From NCBI GenBank assembly GCA_018881555.1, contig JACAXG010000032.1, positions 2,802,837-2,866,836 on the forward strand: a stretch of DNA of 64,000 bases, in the 5' to 3' direction. Shown piece by piece: positions 26,063 through 37,016 of this stretch (its first letter is position 1; each line of letters opens with the position of its first letter). The position numbers were made by a program, and so were the translations under genes. The notes beneath the pieces were generated by a model. It worked only from the letters and a program-made list of their open reading frames with translations. It was not told where the DNA came from and ran no database searches. This stretch comes from Amblyornis subalaris. Its lineage: Eukaryota > Chordata > Aves > Passeriformes > Ptilonorhynchidae.

Positions 26063-29000
26063 CTATCTGGAAAAACTCAAAGCCAGTCTTGAAAGTATTA
26101 CATGGCTCCTCAGAGAGTAAACAACTCCATCTGTTCTGCCTTTAAAAGATCCAAAGACTTAAGGGGTGACAGAAGACTGTGCCTCATTATATGGCCTGGG
26201 AACATACAATAAATATTCTTATGTATCTTTGACTTCAATGATAAAAAGCCACCAAGTTACCTTGATTTCCTGAGAGCCAAAAGAACAGTGTACTGGTCTT
26301 TGTATATGATGGAAAAATAGTTTTGTGGGTATGCAAGCAGATTTTCCTTACAACACGAATTTAAAATTCAGAGTTAAAGCAGTTTGTAAGTCTTAATTAG
26401 TCTTTTTTGAGACAAATCCATGCACAAACTTCTGCTTGTAAGAGGAAATCTTTTCTTGATAACACATATTTCCCCCCCCATACTTGTTAACATCAAGAGA
26501 GCAAAAGAGAGAATAAGATACAAAAGCAAGTTCATGTGAACTCTGACTCTGAGGCAAAAACTATGGCTAAAACCAATGTTAGGTCACTGCAGACAAAACA
26601 CATTGCAAAAAAATNAAAACCAAAAAAACACAAACTGAAACCAAACAACGAAAAAAAACCCCTTCGAAAGAATCACCTTGCCATAAGAAAAATAATAGTG
26701 GTACATAAAAAACGGTGGTAACTGAAATAAGACCATGAAAGCTGTATAATAAAATTGACGAAGATTTGAAATGTCTGATTTGACCAGAAAAGTTACTCTT
26801 AAGACTTCTAAAAGACCCTGTTAACTAAAGCCAAAGAAGCATGGTGCCACTCAGAGAACCTGATGAAATTCTCACCTCTGCTGAGAAAAGTGAAAAGATT
26901 TATTCAGGAGTTTTGGAGATGCTACTTATGTTTTTATATCCTCAGGATGAAATCTGATTTCATTCTAAATTTTAAATAAAATTCATGTTTTTACTCCCTA
27001 GAGTCCCCAAATCCATTTTTGTAGTGTTATCTCGGGGGGTTCTCTCCCATCCCCTATTCATATGCTAGATTATTCTCATTTCAGAATAGCATCTTGCACT
27101 TGTTCCTACCAAATGGTGTATTTTTTCTGAGAGTTATCTCTCTCTCCTGTATTAAGATAATTTTGAGCTTTATTTGCATATCCCAATATAGTGACAATCC
27201 CTTTGACCTCAGTTACTGACAGATTTAATACATCTACTCTTTATTCTAATGTTTATTCATAAAAATACTGATGACTACCACACAAGATATATCTTGGCAG
27301 GACTAGTTTGGTACAACCTCGTGTTCTGCATATGAACTCTTGAAAACTGTTCTTTATATTCAGCTTTCAATCATCTTTGCACCTCTGCTGCACTAATATT
27401 ATGCAAATGATGTTTCCATATCAAACTTTTAAGAATGCTGCATGAGAGAAAACAAACCAAGAACAGTCCAAAAAGTGAAGCTGTATGGCAATGGGATCAT
27501 ATGAAAACATGACTGTAGCATGAGGAGTAGCATGACTGCTTCTCCTCTTCCCATAAAACCTGTTACCCTGCTATTAAAAAGAAAACCCAAAAAACAAAAC
27601 TAGATTGCTTTGATACAGATAACACTGGCTGTTATTCACCATTTTGTTATTATCTAGGTACCTACAAATTGTCTGATTATCCTTTTGCAGTATTTTTCTA
27701 GGAAATTAATAAAGCTCATTGACTGATCTCCCTTTCTACAGTTCTTCTTTATATCCTTTTTAAACATGGACATTGTATTTACTTCTTTTCCCAAGGATCT
27801 AACAGAATTCCGTGGGCTTCAGAAACTAACTGCTCAGAAGTCTGAAATTCCATCACCATCTTCTTCTCATGGGATTGTTGTCTCAGTAAAGTAAACAAAC
27901 AATAAGCTCATGTAAGCCAAACTAAGCTTTAGAGAGATACTCACTATGAGCCCAAAGCATTATCCTCATGTAGAGAAAGTAGAGAGAAAAAAAAGAGCTT
28001 TCAATCAGATCCAGGCATTTAGGTTATACAATGAAGAACATTTTAAGTGTATCCCTCAGACAACTTACATGGACTTTTTGCAATTTGTAAGTTACAACGA
28101 CAATCAGAAGACTGGTGGTTCCTGCTATTTTGTCATGAGAAGATGAAGATCCAGAAAATGGTAACACTGGATGTTTCATTATATGAATTGAAGAAACTCT
28201 TAAACTAGCTCAACACGAAAAGAGAAAGACAGGAATGTTGGACCTAACACCAACAACAAAATCTGCAAACTGGAATAGAGTTGCAATTTGTTTAATATAC
28301 ATTTGACTGTGGAGTTGCAAGCAAGAGAGTTTCCAAAGTGAATTTTTATAAATATACACACATATATATAGTTACATACAGACTTCTACATATTTTTTAT
28401 CTCATATTACTTACCTTCTAAATAACACAATAAAATATGTTCAAGTTTATGAAGATGAGAGATTAGAAAACAGACAAAGTCTTTTAGTTTAGAGCTATCT
28501 TTATTTAGTATTTCGAAAAGAGTGGAAAACTTGCAAATACTTGAAGTCCTGTTACTGTTGTAATCTCACCCAGTAGATTGACTGCAATATTAGAAATGTA
28601 GAACAAATTTCTTGAATCCTAATAATATTGATTTTTCCATTGTATGACACTGAATATTTCCTGCTATGTAAGAAAAGTTCAAAACATGGTTAATATGAAT
28701 CTTTAAGCAGAATATATTTAATGTCAATTGCTATTTGATTTCCAGACGGCTTTTTAGTATTAATTTTATTTTAAAATTAGAAATAAATATCACAATCATC
28801 AGAAGAAGACAGTTCAAATTAGACAAAACAAAGAATGCAGTTGAAACATGGTTACAGTTCAATTTGTATGATACAAAATTGCCATATTCCTACTAAAATG
28901 CTTCAGGATAACTTAAGACAATTTCTTAAGAATAAAGGCTATTAAGCAAGATAATATGGTTTTGAGTGAGCTTAAGGTGACATGCTAACACGAACTCACA

Positions 29001-29658
29001 GAAAAACCTTAGGATAAAGAACAAGAAGAACTTTTATCCTTGAAAATGTCTTCACTGCACATCACAAGGAAAATTTCTGTGCATCATTCTTTAATATTCA
29101 AGCTAAGCAAAAAGATCATTAGAAATGTATCTAAGTTCATAGGCCACACCTGGCTGCGAAGAGAATGCTTAGGCAACTTATGAGCCTTGTAATGGAATGA
29201 GCAGAGGAGAGAAAGCCACTTATAATTTGGGATTGTTTTTCTGCTTCTCTATATTAGAGTTGTGAATTAAGTGAATACAGTTCCAAATACCCAAACATGT
29301 CAACATTTCCACAGCCCTCTGTGTATTCTGAGGTGAAGTGGGCCATAGGAATAGTCTCTGCTATGTAATCAGATATTTCCTTTGAAAAGAGCTACAAATA
29401 TATTGCAAACTGTTATATGACTTTGTTGTGTACTTTGGGAGATGATGTGCCAATAAATTCTGCTTTCTTTTCCATGTGGTGTGTTTTTTGAGAGTGGGAC
29501 AGTAAAAGGGTGTTTGTAACAAAATATAGACATAAGCATGTCTATATAGAGGTATTTAATGATTATTATAATCTCCTTTACTCTTTTGTCTTGTTCCTCC
29601 ATATTGCTTTTACTCTTCTCTCTTTCTCATCTCATTCAGAAAATAAGGAGTTCCTCAC

Positions 29659-29787
29659 CTTGTTGAGACCAAGAGCAGCATGCAGAAGGAAGCTGCTTTG
29701 ATAGGGTACAGCTTTTGACAGAACAAAGGATACATTGGTGTCGTTAAAGAAACTTCTAAAATGTGGACTATCTTGGTGAGTAAAAGT
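29659..29787 (-). CDS. Candidate internal coding exon (phase 0-0), protein unknown
   Basis: On the minus strand a very good acceptor (ttgctcatttttttccccag) and a strong donor (AACAAG|GTGAGG) bound exactly 129 bases, 43 codons, with an uninterrupted frame in phase 0 at both ends. The peptide begins TFTHQDSPHFRSFFNDTNVS and ends LLHAALGLNK. It has two possible N-glycosylation sequons (NDT, NVS), no cysteine and no membrane segment. The same frame stays open upstream of the acceptor to 29913. The family is not recognised. Signals of this quality on both sides of an open multiple-of-three interval are uncommon but not impossible by chance in 64 kb, and a plus-strand candidate begins 70 bases away. 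Confidence 0.3.
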
Positions 29788-29857
29788 CTGGGGAAAAAAA
29801 TGAGCAAGGGTCAGTTCTGGAGTTGCTAAAATTGGTTTTTTTCTGTTTTTTTTACAG

Positions 29858-30031
29858 GAAGGTAGAAAAGTTGGCTGGTTAACAGAACCAGATGTCTTGA
29901 GCATAAATGCCATTAATGCAGCTCTTGCCTTGATGTGCTTACTAATGGTCCTTGTACACTCTCACTGCACTGCTAACTCCAAAAGCTCAAAAATAGCAAG
30001 TTTTTCCAGTTTGCTTTGCCTTTGGGAATAG
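29858..30031 (+). other. Candidate exon end with open frame (unverified)
   Basis: An acceptor with a long T tract (ctgttttttttacag) ends at 29857. A frame then runs 57 codons to a TAG at 30029-30031. It reads EGRKVGWLTEPDVLSINAIN, then a hydrophobic run (AALALMCLLMVLVHS) and a Ser/Lys-rich end. It could be a last exon or an exon of a noncoding transcript, or chance. It faces the opposite way from the 29659-29787 candidate, so at most one of the two is likely to be a true coding exon. Confidence 0.17.
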
Positions 30032-31953
30032 ACTTTGGGTTTGTTCCTAAAAGATACCATAAAGTTTCATCTTTCCCTCATTATAAACTCACTCTGATGA
30101 CCTTGTGTGTAGGAGTTTGATTAGGTGAATTAAAGTCTGGCTAATTATCCCAAAGGCAGGAAGGTATTCATATCACTCCATTCACTGTGAAATTTTTCTC
30201 TTCTCAAATTTTAGTGAATTCACCAACATGTCTCTCCTGGCTCCCATTTACCCCTACTCTGGGCCTGCCAATGACACATTCCCTGTACCCACGAGGCACC
30301 TGCACATAACATATCCCTTCTACCATTTCCAAATGATGACTCGTTCTCACCACGCCTCCTTTTCTCATTTCTCGATCCTGGGAAACAATGCCAAGAGTGA
30401 CAACTACTTTTTTTTTCTTTTTCCCCAGACTGAAGTATCAGGGGTTGAAAGTAAAGGGAGTTAGAAGACAATGGCACCTCTATGGAAACAATCGTATCTG
30501 CCAAAGATCACAGTAGGAAAACATTGATCTGAAATAACTTCATAACTTCATAACTTCAGAAAATCTGAGAAAAGATTGGTAAAATTTAGCTACAATTCCT
30601 ATGAGGAGTCTGGCAAAGCAGAAGAACTCTGTTCTAACGGCACTTCGTGCAAGAAATGTTAAAATTTTACTTAATGAGGTATTAGATAGTTTTAGTTTAA
30701 TACTTTCAGTGTTGAAGGAGGACAAAGTTAAATTGTTTTTGAACGCACAGGAGCACACGCACGCATATATATATGTGTACATATGTTTATCTGATGTATG
30801 TGCCTCTCTGTTCCTTCTCTAAATTGTTCCTAGCCTCAGTCTTATTGCTGAATTATAATAAAAGTAAATTTTAAGCCATAGGGTCCCCAGGTGAATTAGC
30901 TATGAAGCTGGTCATGCAGTNTTTAACGCAAAAAGTCTCCACTTCAGAGAAACCGAGATTCAAATGAATGATAAAATTCTTTCAATAATATGAAAATGAC
31001 ACTAAAAACTTTGAAAGACCTTGAGCAACTAAAATACTTAAATATTATCTGATCACAGGGAAAGGGAGAACATGCTGAATTCTATTCAAAGTTTTATGTG
31101 GGTGTTAGAAGCCTTATTCTGTTCCTATTTGTTGAAACAACATATTTACATCACTATATAATTAGTGTTCTCCCTTGGGATATTGTGAGTAGGTAATTTG
31201 GATCAACTAAACATACCCTTTACAGAATGAAAGGGATGCTTTTTCCACTAAAACTACTGGGGAAAACACTCTGTAAGGAAGAAACTTTTGATCTTTAACT
31301 CTGTAAGCTTTTGTGCCAATCTAGAAGAATTAACTCTTCTAAGTAGCCTTCAACAAGTACTAACTTGCTGAAGGATGTTATTTTTATTCTCTTTTAAGGC
31401 AATATACTTCCTGGAAAAAATACACGATTTGCGGAAAAAGGACCTACAGTAAATCTGTTCTTATTACAGTTTAACTGCAAAGTGAAATTCATGGCTTTGA
31501 AATTAAGTTTTGAGAATTTTTAAATTCTTGGGTTTTGGCATTAAATGATAAAAATTTCTAAGTTGAGTATCTTTAGGAATCAATGTGCTAATTTAATTTT
31601 TGCTTTGTTTTAAAACTCAGGTGACAAATATAACTGGCTCTCTGACTACAAAGCATTACCATGGTTTACATATTTTAGAGCATATTTTTGGGCCAAGCTT
31701 TAGAAAAACCGAAGAAAAAAACCCTGCATTTTCAGCCATTAAAACTCAGTGTCTTTCTGGATGTGGCAGAGATTGATGTCTAGAGAAAATAATTATCCTG
31801 TACTGGAAGTCAGATAACAGTATAAAAGTGAAGAATGAAAGGTTCTGGCTAAAATCCAGTCCCCATCTTTAGGTTTCCACTGGATGAATGCTTTAGATGA
31901 TTCTTTCTCAGTCTCCTCTCTGGATGTACACCTAAACAGTGGTTTATTTCCAG
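30032..31953. other. Unique AT-rich sequence
   Basis: No gene recognised. It contains three perfect 8-base units (ataacttc) at 30534-30557 and a CA/TA-rich patch near 30750-30785. Small frames at 30228-30464 and 30540-30822 have no splice support. Confidence 0.5.
30534..30557. repeat. Triplicated 8-mer (ataacttc)
   Basis: Three perfect tandem copies of ataacttc. A minor simple repeat. Confidence 0.85.
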
Positions 31954-32054
31954 NTTGTGGAAAAATATAAGAATTTTCATTGGCTATAAAAAGAGAAATG
32001 CCAAATAGAGTCTCATCTGGGGCTTCCCAGCGCTGGGGAGATCACCCAGACCAG
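31954..32054 (+). other. Candidate exon or TATA promoter with 5' splice donor
   Basis: Two readings are possible. First, an internal exon between the acceptor tttatttccag (ending 31953) and a near-perfect donor CAG|GTAAGTAT at 32054/32055. All three frames contain stops across the whole interval, so it would be noncoding. Second, a promoter: ATTGG (inverted CCAAT, 31979-31983) abuts TATAAAAA (31985-31992), predicting initiation near 32015-32020, so the donor would close a short first exon. A 19-codon frame from ATG 31998 to the donor (MPNRVSSGASQRWGDHPDQ) is open in phase 0, but that ATG lies upstream of the predicted start site in the second reading. Confidence 0.25.
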
Positions 32055-33360
32055 GTAAGTATAGACGTGGTAAATGTGACACTCTTGGGCAACAGCTTTT
32101 TGACAGCAATTGGTTCTTCAGGTCAACCTAAAGCAGTTCCTTTTGTTCTGGAACCTGAAGGTTGCTGGTTCAGTGCAGTTTCTTTGGTAACCATATGTAC
32201 ATATATTTATATATATACACACACCCCATATCTATCCATCTACCTACATATCTGTCTTTATTATCTAGAATATTAAAGAGGTATCTTTTGTTCCTTAATA
32301 TTAATCCTCTGACTGTTCTTAATGTGTGGACTATGCCCTGACACTATAATAGTGTATGAGCACTTTTCAGCTCATCCTTGCTATTGTTACTGTATTTTAA
32401 AAATAATTGTGCATATAATTACCAAGTTTTGCTCTTTTTTCATATATGATTATGCTATTATAAAATCCAATAAAAAATGAGTGAACTGAAAAGGAAAGAG
32501 AAACAAATTTAAATTTCTAAATTAGATATCTAATACTGATAGATTACCTTCTTTCTAAATATAACACTCAACAAGAGAAACTGTAAAAATGCAAATATTG
32601 TTTCTCTTTATAATGAGATTTCTTTGCACACTAGTTCTTTGCCTATCCCTGGAATTGCCATAGGCATTGCAGTAGCTTACTTGCACTCCTTCTTTCCTTC
32701 TTATTGCATTCTTTATTAAGCAATACTAAGTGCTTTTGAATAGTTAATGTTAAAATAGTCATATTATTTACCTCACTAGATTTCACAAAAATAAGACATT
32801 TATTTAATGTGGTAATGATTTTCCATTTTGCAAGACTAATGTCCAAAGTTCTCAAAGCACTTTATATCAGGAAATGGAAAATATTTTCTATCTTTCCATC
32901 TTCATTAAGCCCTATTAATTTAATTTATGCATTAGGTAAACAAGAGCAATGAAGCCACCTGCAGCTGTATTGGACACAGAAAGGATATGCTCGTGTTAGG
33001 AAGTAATTCAGAGTGATTCAAGGGTGTACTTCAGATAAATTTACTCTGGTCCCCTGATCCAAGCATAGCCTCTGGATGTTTCAAAGCTGTGTCAATGATT
33101 TGACATTATTTCTTTTCCTCTGTTCTCCGTTAGGGGACAGCAAACTTTAATCACCAACATGGAGAGAAATTTCTCATTTATTGCCTTCTGGCAGAAGTAT
33201 GCTTCCTATGTACCAAAATCATTTTGCAAATCAAACCAAGGCAAAAAAAATGGAGAAAGTTGAAATACCTCAAAACTTGCATGTACTCTGAAGCAGTTCT
33301 CTAATGCTGGAGTGGAAGCAGCTGGAAGACATGTCCAAACCAGGGTAGAATTAAAATACG

Positions 33361-33381
33361 CCTGTCTGANGCTCAGACAGG
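33361..33381. repeat. Short perfect hairpin interrupted by an N
   Basis: Nine-base arms cctgtctga and tcagacagg are separated by N, g and c. The N sits in the loop. It is a strong small stem but too short for a microRNA precursor. Confidence 0.8.
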
Positions 33382-33548
33382 AGCCAGCAATTCCCAGTTT
33401 GCAATTATTGAATAGCAACGGAACAATTGGGAATAGGCTGTGATTAAAGTTAAAATTACAATGAATCAGCCAGTGAAATAAACTGCTAAAGCTACTGTAG
33501 CGGTTTGAAGTTATCAGCAAGCACCTCTCTCCACTCCACGTTTAAACT

Positions 33549-33553
<5 letters not shown>

Positions 33554-33580
<27 letters not shown>
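33554..33580 (+). repeat. Poly(A) run of 27
   Basis: Twenty-seven consecutive A, followed by gaag. It could be the tail of a retroposed sequence, but no processed-gene sequence or flanking target duplication was seen upstream, so a simple mononucleotide repeat is preferred. Length may be unreliable in the assembly. Confidence 0.9.
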
Positions 33581-33583
<3 letters not shown>

Positions 33584-35513
33584 GTATTCCAACACTTTGG
33601 CAACAAAGTGCCCAGCTGATATTTGTATGAATCATCTATTATTGCCTCTTTTCTCCTTAATCTTTTTATTACCAGCCTGTCCTCAACTTGAACTCCTTTA
33701 AATAGGATCTTCGTCTGTCCTTCCTGAAAGCAAAGCACTTAACACATACAGTGTGCTACCATAAAGAAAATAACAAAATAGATGACATTTTGGATCTAGA
33801 GCCAGATATGGCTGTTGCCATTCATTCCACAGCCTGATTTATCACTGCAATCTCTGTATTGCTCAGTGCCATCAATGTTTTTTTATACACAGAGGTGGTG
33901 CAGGGTTTTCAGAAAGGACTTTCATTAATAATTGGATCAAGATTGGTTTGCTGTATTGCATGAGGTCAGATGATTGATTAACATATGGACAGCAGCTGAG
34001 GGGGGGGAAAATTTTCAAAACTTCCAAACATTTTCTCTGTAAATAACTATAACTCCTTTGCAGCTTTCCAATTATGGAAGGTTCTGTCACCTACTCAGTA
34101 AACAGAAGCAGTGCCATAGTATTAAGATGACCTGGTTATACCATAAATGCCAGTTAGGGGAAGCAATCAATTTCCAGTTACTCCAGTATCTGAAAATTAT
34201 TTATCCAACTTTCTGATGAACATAAGAAAATTTCATACAACAATTGCTTGACAGAGGAAGAAGGAGAGGTATCTCAACTAAATGAGTAGGAAGAATTCAG
34301 TCAGCTCTTAACATATTATTTGCAATCTAATTTGTTTTTCAAAGAAGTAATGTTTATTTAACACACTAGCATTTTACTACATGCGGAGCTAATGGAGGTT
34401 AAATAAAAGACACAAGGGCAACAAAATCCCTCACTTACTTTCCACACAAGGACAAAACTGCTATGTGAGAGAAATGCAGATTAATTTCTCAATCCTCATA
34501 GCACTTTTTGACACCACTGGCTACGGGTTACCTCTTCAGGATTTGAAGATTTTACTAGGGCTGACTGATTTAGATTTGGATAGGTTTAAATCATGCTTGT
34601 CAGTGTGCTATTAATTTTTAACCACAGTCATTTTTCCCTAGACCTGTTAATATGCTAGGCAGTCCCAGGAAGCATAAAACTTTGACCCATACTCTCCAGT
34701 ATTTGCATATAGCACTTTCTGGAGGTGCTTTATTCTGCAATCAAAATTCTAACTATCTCCTCAACAGCATACAGATATGGGAATGCACAGACCCAGATAA
34801 AAGGCCCTTCAAACTGGCCGCATGATTTTCAGATATTACATTCTTTTATGCTAACTGGTCTTTTCCTCCTCAATTTAGATGAAACACAAATAACTTCAGC
34901 TCACTACTAAACTTTGCAGACAACCCCTTTCTCTGGAGGTGCAGTGTGATGGAATACGGTTTTTCCTTACAACCCACCAATTATTTTCATGTCTTTTCTG
35001 GACCTTGAGAGCTCTTTGGGATCCACGTTAGCCAGAAATAAAGTAAGGCTAAGATTACTGTTGCCTCAGCACAACATAAAACTTTGTTTGAAGACTTTCT
35101 AACAACTCACTTGGGAATGAATGCAGACCCATCTTTTCAGAATTTCAAAACAGATCACTACACAACCCCGAACTGTCTCAAGTTTTCAATCTGAGACAAC
35201 TTTGTAGAAATAATAGAAGCATTTGCTTACGATTGGTCTAACGTTGAATTTAATTTTTAAGAGCTTGGTAGAATATACTTGCAGGCTTCAAAACTGCCAG
35301 ACTTTCACTTGAAAACTCCTGCATCTCTATGATCTTCTCCAGAAATACTAAACTTTTATTCCCTATAATTATATCTCATGCTAACTAATCAGTGATAGGT
35401 CTGTTGAAGACACCTGCTCTGAGCTCTGCAAAGGCTTGCTCAGTTTAAGAGCTCACCTCTAACATCCTGTTGGACGGAGAATTCTTTACTACTTGAGGGG
35501 TCTTCGGTGCATG

Positions 35514-37016
35514 TGTGGTGGATTGACCTTGGCTTGACACCAAGTGCCCACCAAGAAACTTATCTATGGATAGGAGGAGAAAAATACAACTAAAGTCTTG
35601 TGGGTCAACATAATGCCAAGGAGATTATTCGCCAGTTATCGTCATGGGCAAAACAATGTAAACTCAGGGAAATTAATTTTTTGTCACTCGAAGTAATATA
35701 ATGAGAAATAAAAAACAAACCCCTCTCTTCAACTTCACTCCCAATTTCTCTGCCTCTACCCCTGAGTGATGTGGGAGGACAAGGAGTGAGAGCTGCCGTC
35801 AGTTCATCACACATTGTCTCTGCTGCTCCATCCTCTTCACACTCTTACCCTGCTCCAGACACTCTTTCTGAAACTTCTCNGGTGGGAGTCCTTCACACAA
35901 GCTGCAGTTCTTCATGAGCAGCTCCACTGCGGGTTCTTTCCACAAGGTGCAAGCCTCCAGGAACAGACTACTCCAGCNTAGGCTCCTCTCTCCATGGGGT
36001 CACAGCCTCTTTCAGGTGCCTCTACCTGCTCTGGTGTGGGGTCCTCCATGGGCTGCAGGTGNATATCTGTGTGCTGGTTTTGACAGTGCTGGAGTTTTTT
36101 GTTCACAGTANCTTGTATGGTGCTGTGCTTTGGATTTTTGCTGAAAGCAGTATTGATAACAGAGGAGTTTTCATTGTTAGTGAGCAGTGCTCACACAGCA
36201 TCAGGACCTTTTCTGCTCCTCACCTCACCTCNCCAGTGAGGAGGCTGGGGGTCCACAAGGAGCTGGGAAGTGGACACAGCTGGGACAGCTGAGCGCAACT
36301 GACCNAAGGGAAATCCTAGACCAAATGGTGTCATGCTCAGCAGATAAACCTGGGGGAAGAAGGAGAAAGGTGGGGACATTTGAAGATACAGTGTTTGTCT
36401 TTCCAAATCACCATTACATGTGATGGAGCCCTGCTTTCCTGGGGATGGCTGAACACCTGCCTGACCACGGGAAGAGGTGAATGAATTCCTTGTTTTGCTT
36501 TGCTTGTGCACACAGCTTTTGCTTTACCAATTAAACTGTCTTTGTCTCAAGGCACAAGTTCTCACTTTGACTCTTACGATCCTCTTCCCCATCCCACCAG
36601 AAGCGAATGAGTGAGAGGCTCTTTGGGGCTGACTTTCCAGCCGGGGTTAAGCCATGAAAATCTGCTNAACTGTTGGCCTGCCTGGAGTGCAGGGGAATCT
36701 CTGCTCTGGTGTCCGGAGCACTTCCTCCTCCCTCTTCACTGACCTCGGTTTCTGCAGGGCTGTTTCACATATTCTCACTCCTCTCTCAGGCTGCAGTTGC
36801 CCCTCTGCAGTTTTTTCCCCCTTCTTAAATTTGTTATCCAAGAGGTGCTACNACCTGATGGTCACTGATGGGTTTGACCTTGGCCAGCAGCAGGTTCATC
36901 TTGGAGCCAGCTGGCATTGGGTTTGTCAGGTATGGGGGAAACTTCTGGCACCTTCTCAGAGAAGTAACCCCTGTAGCTCCACTGCTACCAAAACCTTGCC
37001 ACGCAAAGCCAGTACA
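35514..37016 (-). mobile_element. Avian endogenous retrovirus solo LTR, interrupted by a second LTR
   Basis: The plus strand begins tgtggtggattgaccttggc and ends gccacgcaaagccagtaca, the two termini of an avian LTR family I recognise. Other landmarks are 'cgtcatgggcaaaaca', 'gtcagttcatcacac', 'ggtgtggggtcctccatggg', 'tattctcactcctctctc', 'cttggagccagctggcattgg' and 'ctaccaaaaccttgccacgc'. The transcriptional sense is most likely minus, because in that sense the GCGTGGCAAGG end comes first and a degenerate AATAAA/ATTAATTT signal lies in the distal half. About 908 bases belong to this LTR: 35514-36069 and 36665-37016. The rest is the nested LTR and its duplicated target. No internal retroviral genes are present. 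An obvious target duplication was not found at the outer ends, so boundaries may shift by a few bases. CpG remnants and several Ns are present. Assignment to an ERVK-like group is from memory of the family. Confidence 0.85.
36070..36659 (+). mobile_element. Avian endogenous retrovirus solo LTR nested in another LTR
   Basis: A 590-base LTR begins tgtgctggttttgac and ends ggttaagccatgaaa, the terminal CA having decayed to AA. The 5-base target duplication is perfect: atctg at 36065-36069 and 36660-36664. If the LTR and one duplicate are skipped, the surrounding sequence is continuous with the host LTR, proving insertion into it. Internal marks include 'gtgctttggatttttgctga', 'gtgatggagccctgctttcc', 'ggatggctgaacacctgcct' and an ATTAAA polyadenylation signal in 'ccaattaaactgtc', which sets the plus orientation. 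The TATA region (cagataaacctggggg) has decayed. It is the same family as 56461-57049. No internal region remains, so it arose by LTR-LTR recombination. Confidence 0.93.

Larger units (their letters stand above)
23175..29658. other. AT-rich sequence, possible 3' UTR then noncoding DNA
   Basis: If 22973-23174 is a terminal exon, the first kilobase here would be its 3' UTR, with AATAAA at about 24207 and 24577. Otherwise no gene is seen. The stretch includes the low-complexity tracts listed separately, a 22-base near-palindrome at 26041-26062 and an isolated perfect-looking minus-strand donor (AAG|GTAAGTAA at 28415/28414) without a matching acceptor. Confidence 0.5.
32055..35513. other. Unique sequence, no gene recognised
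   Basis: It contains a TA/CA-rich patch (32197-32225), a hairpin at 33361-33381 and a 27-base A run at 33554-33580. The stretch 33385-33500 is compositionally complex and might be a conserved noncoding element, which cannot be judged from one species. A minus-strand acceptor and AAA|GTAAGTG donor near 34438-34460 bound only about 22 bases. Confidence 0.5.

Noticed and set aside
28405..28440. Minus-strand donor AAG|GTAAGTAA
   Set aside because: The donor is perfect-looking, but the nearest AG is 3 bases away and no usable upstream acceptor was seen. AT-rich DNA makes such matches by chance.
33540..33580. Processed pseudogene tail
   Set aside because: A 27-base A run is present, but there is no coding-like or mRNA-like sequence upstream and no target duplication.
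34438..34470. 22-base minus-strand microexon candidate
   Set aside because: Acceptor and donor are both fair, but the interval is too short to judge without transcript data.
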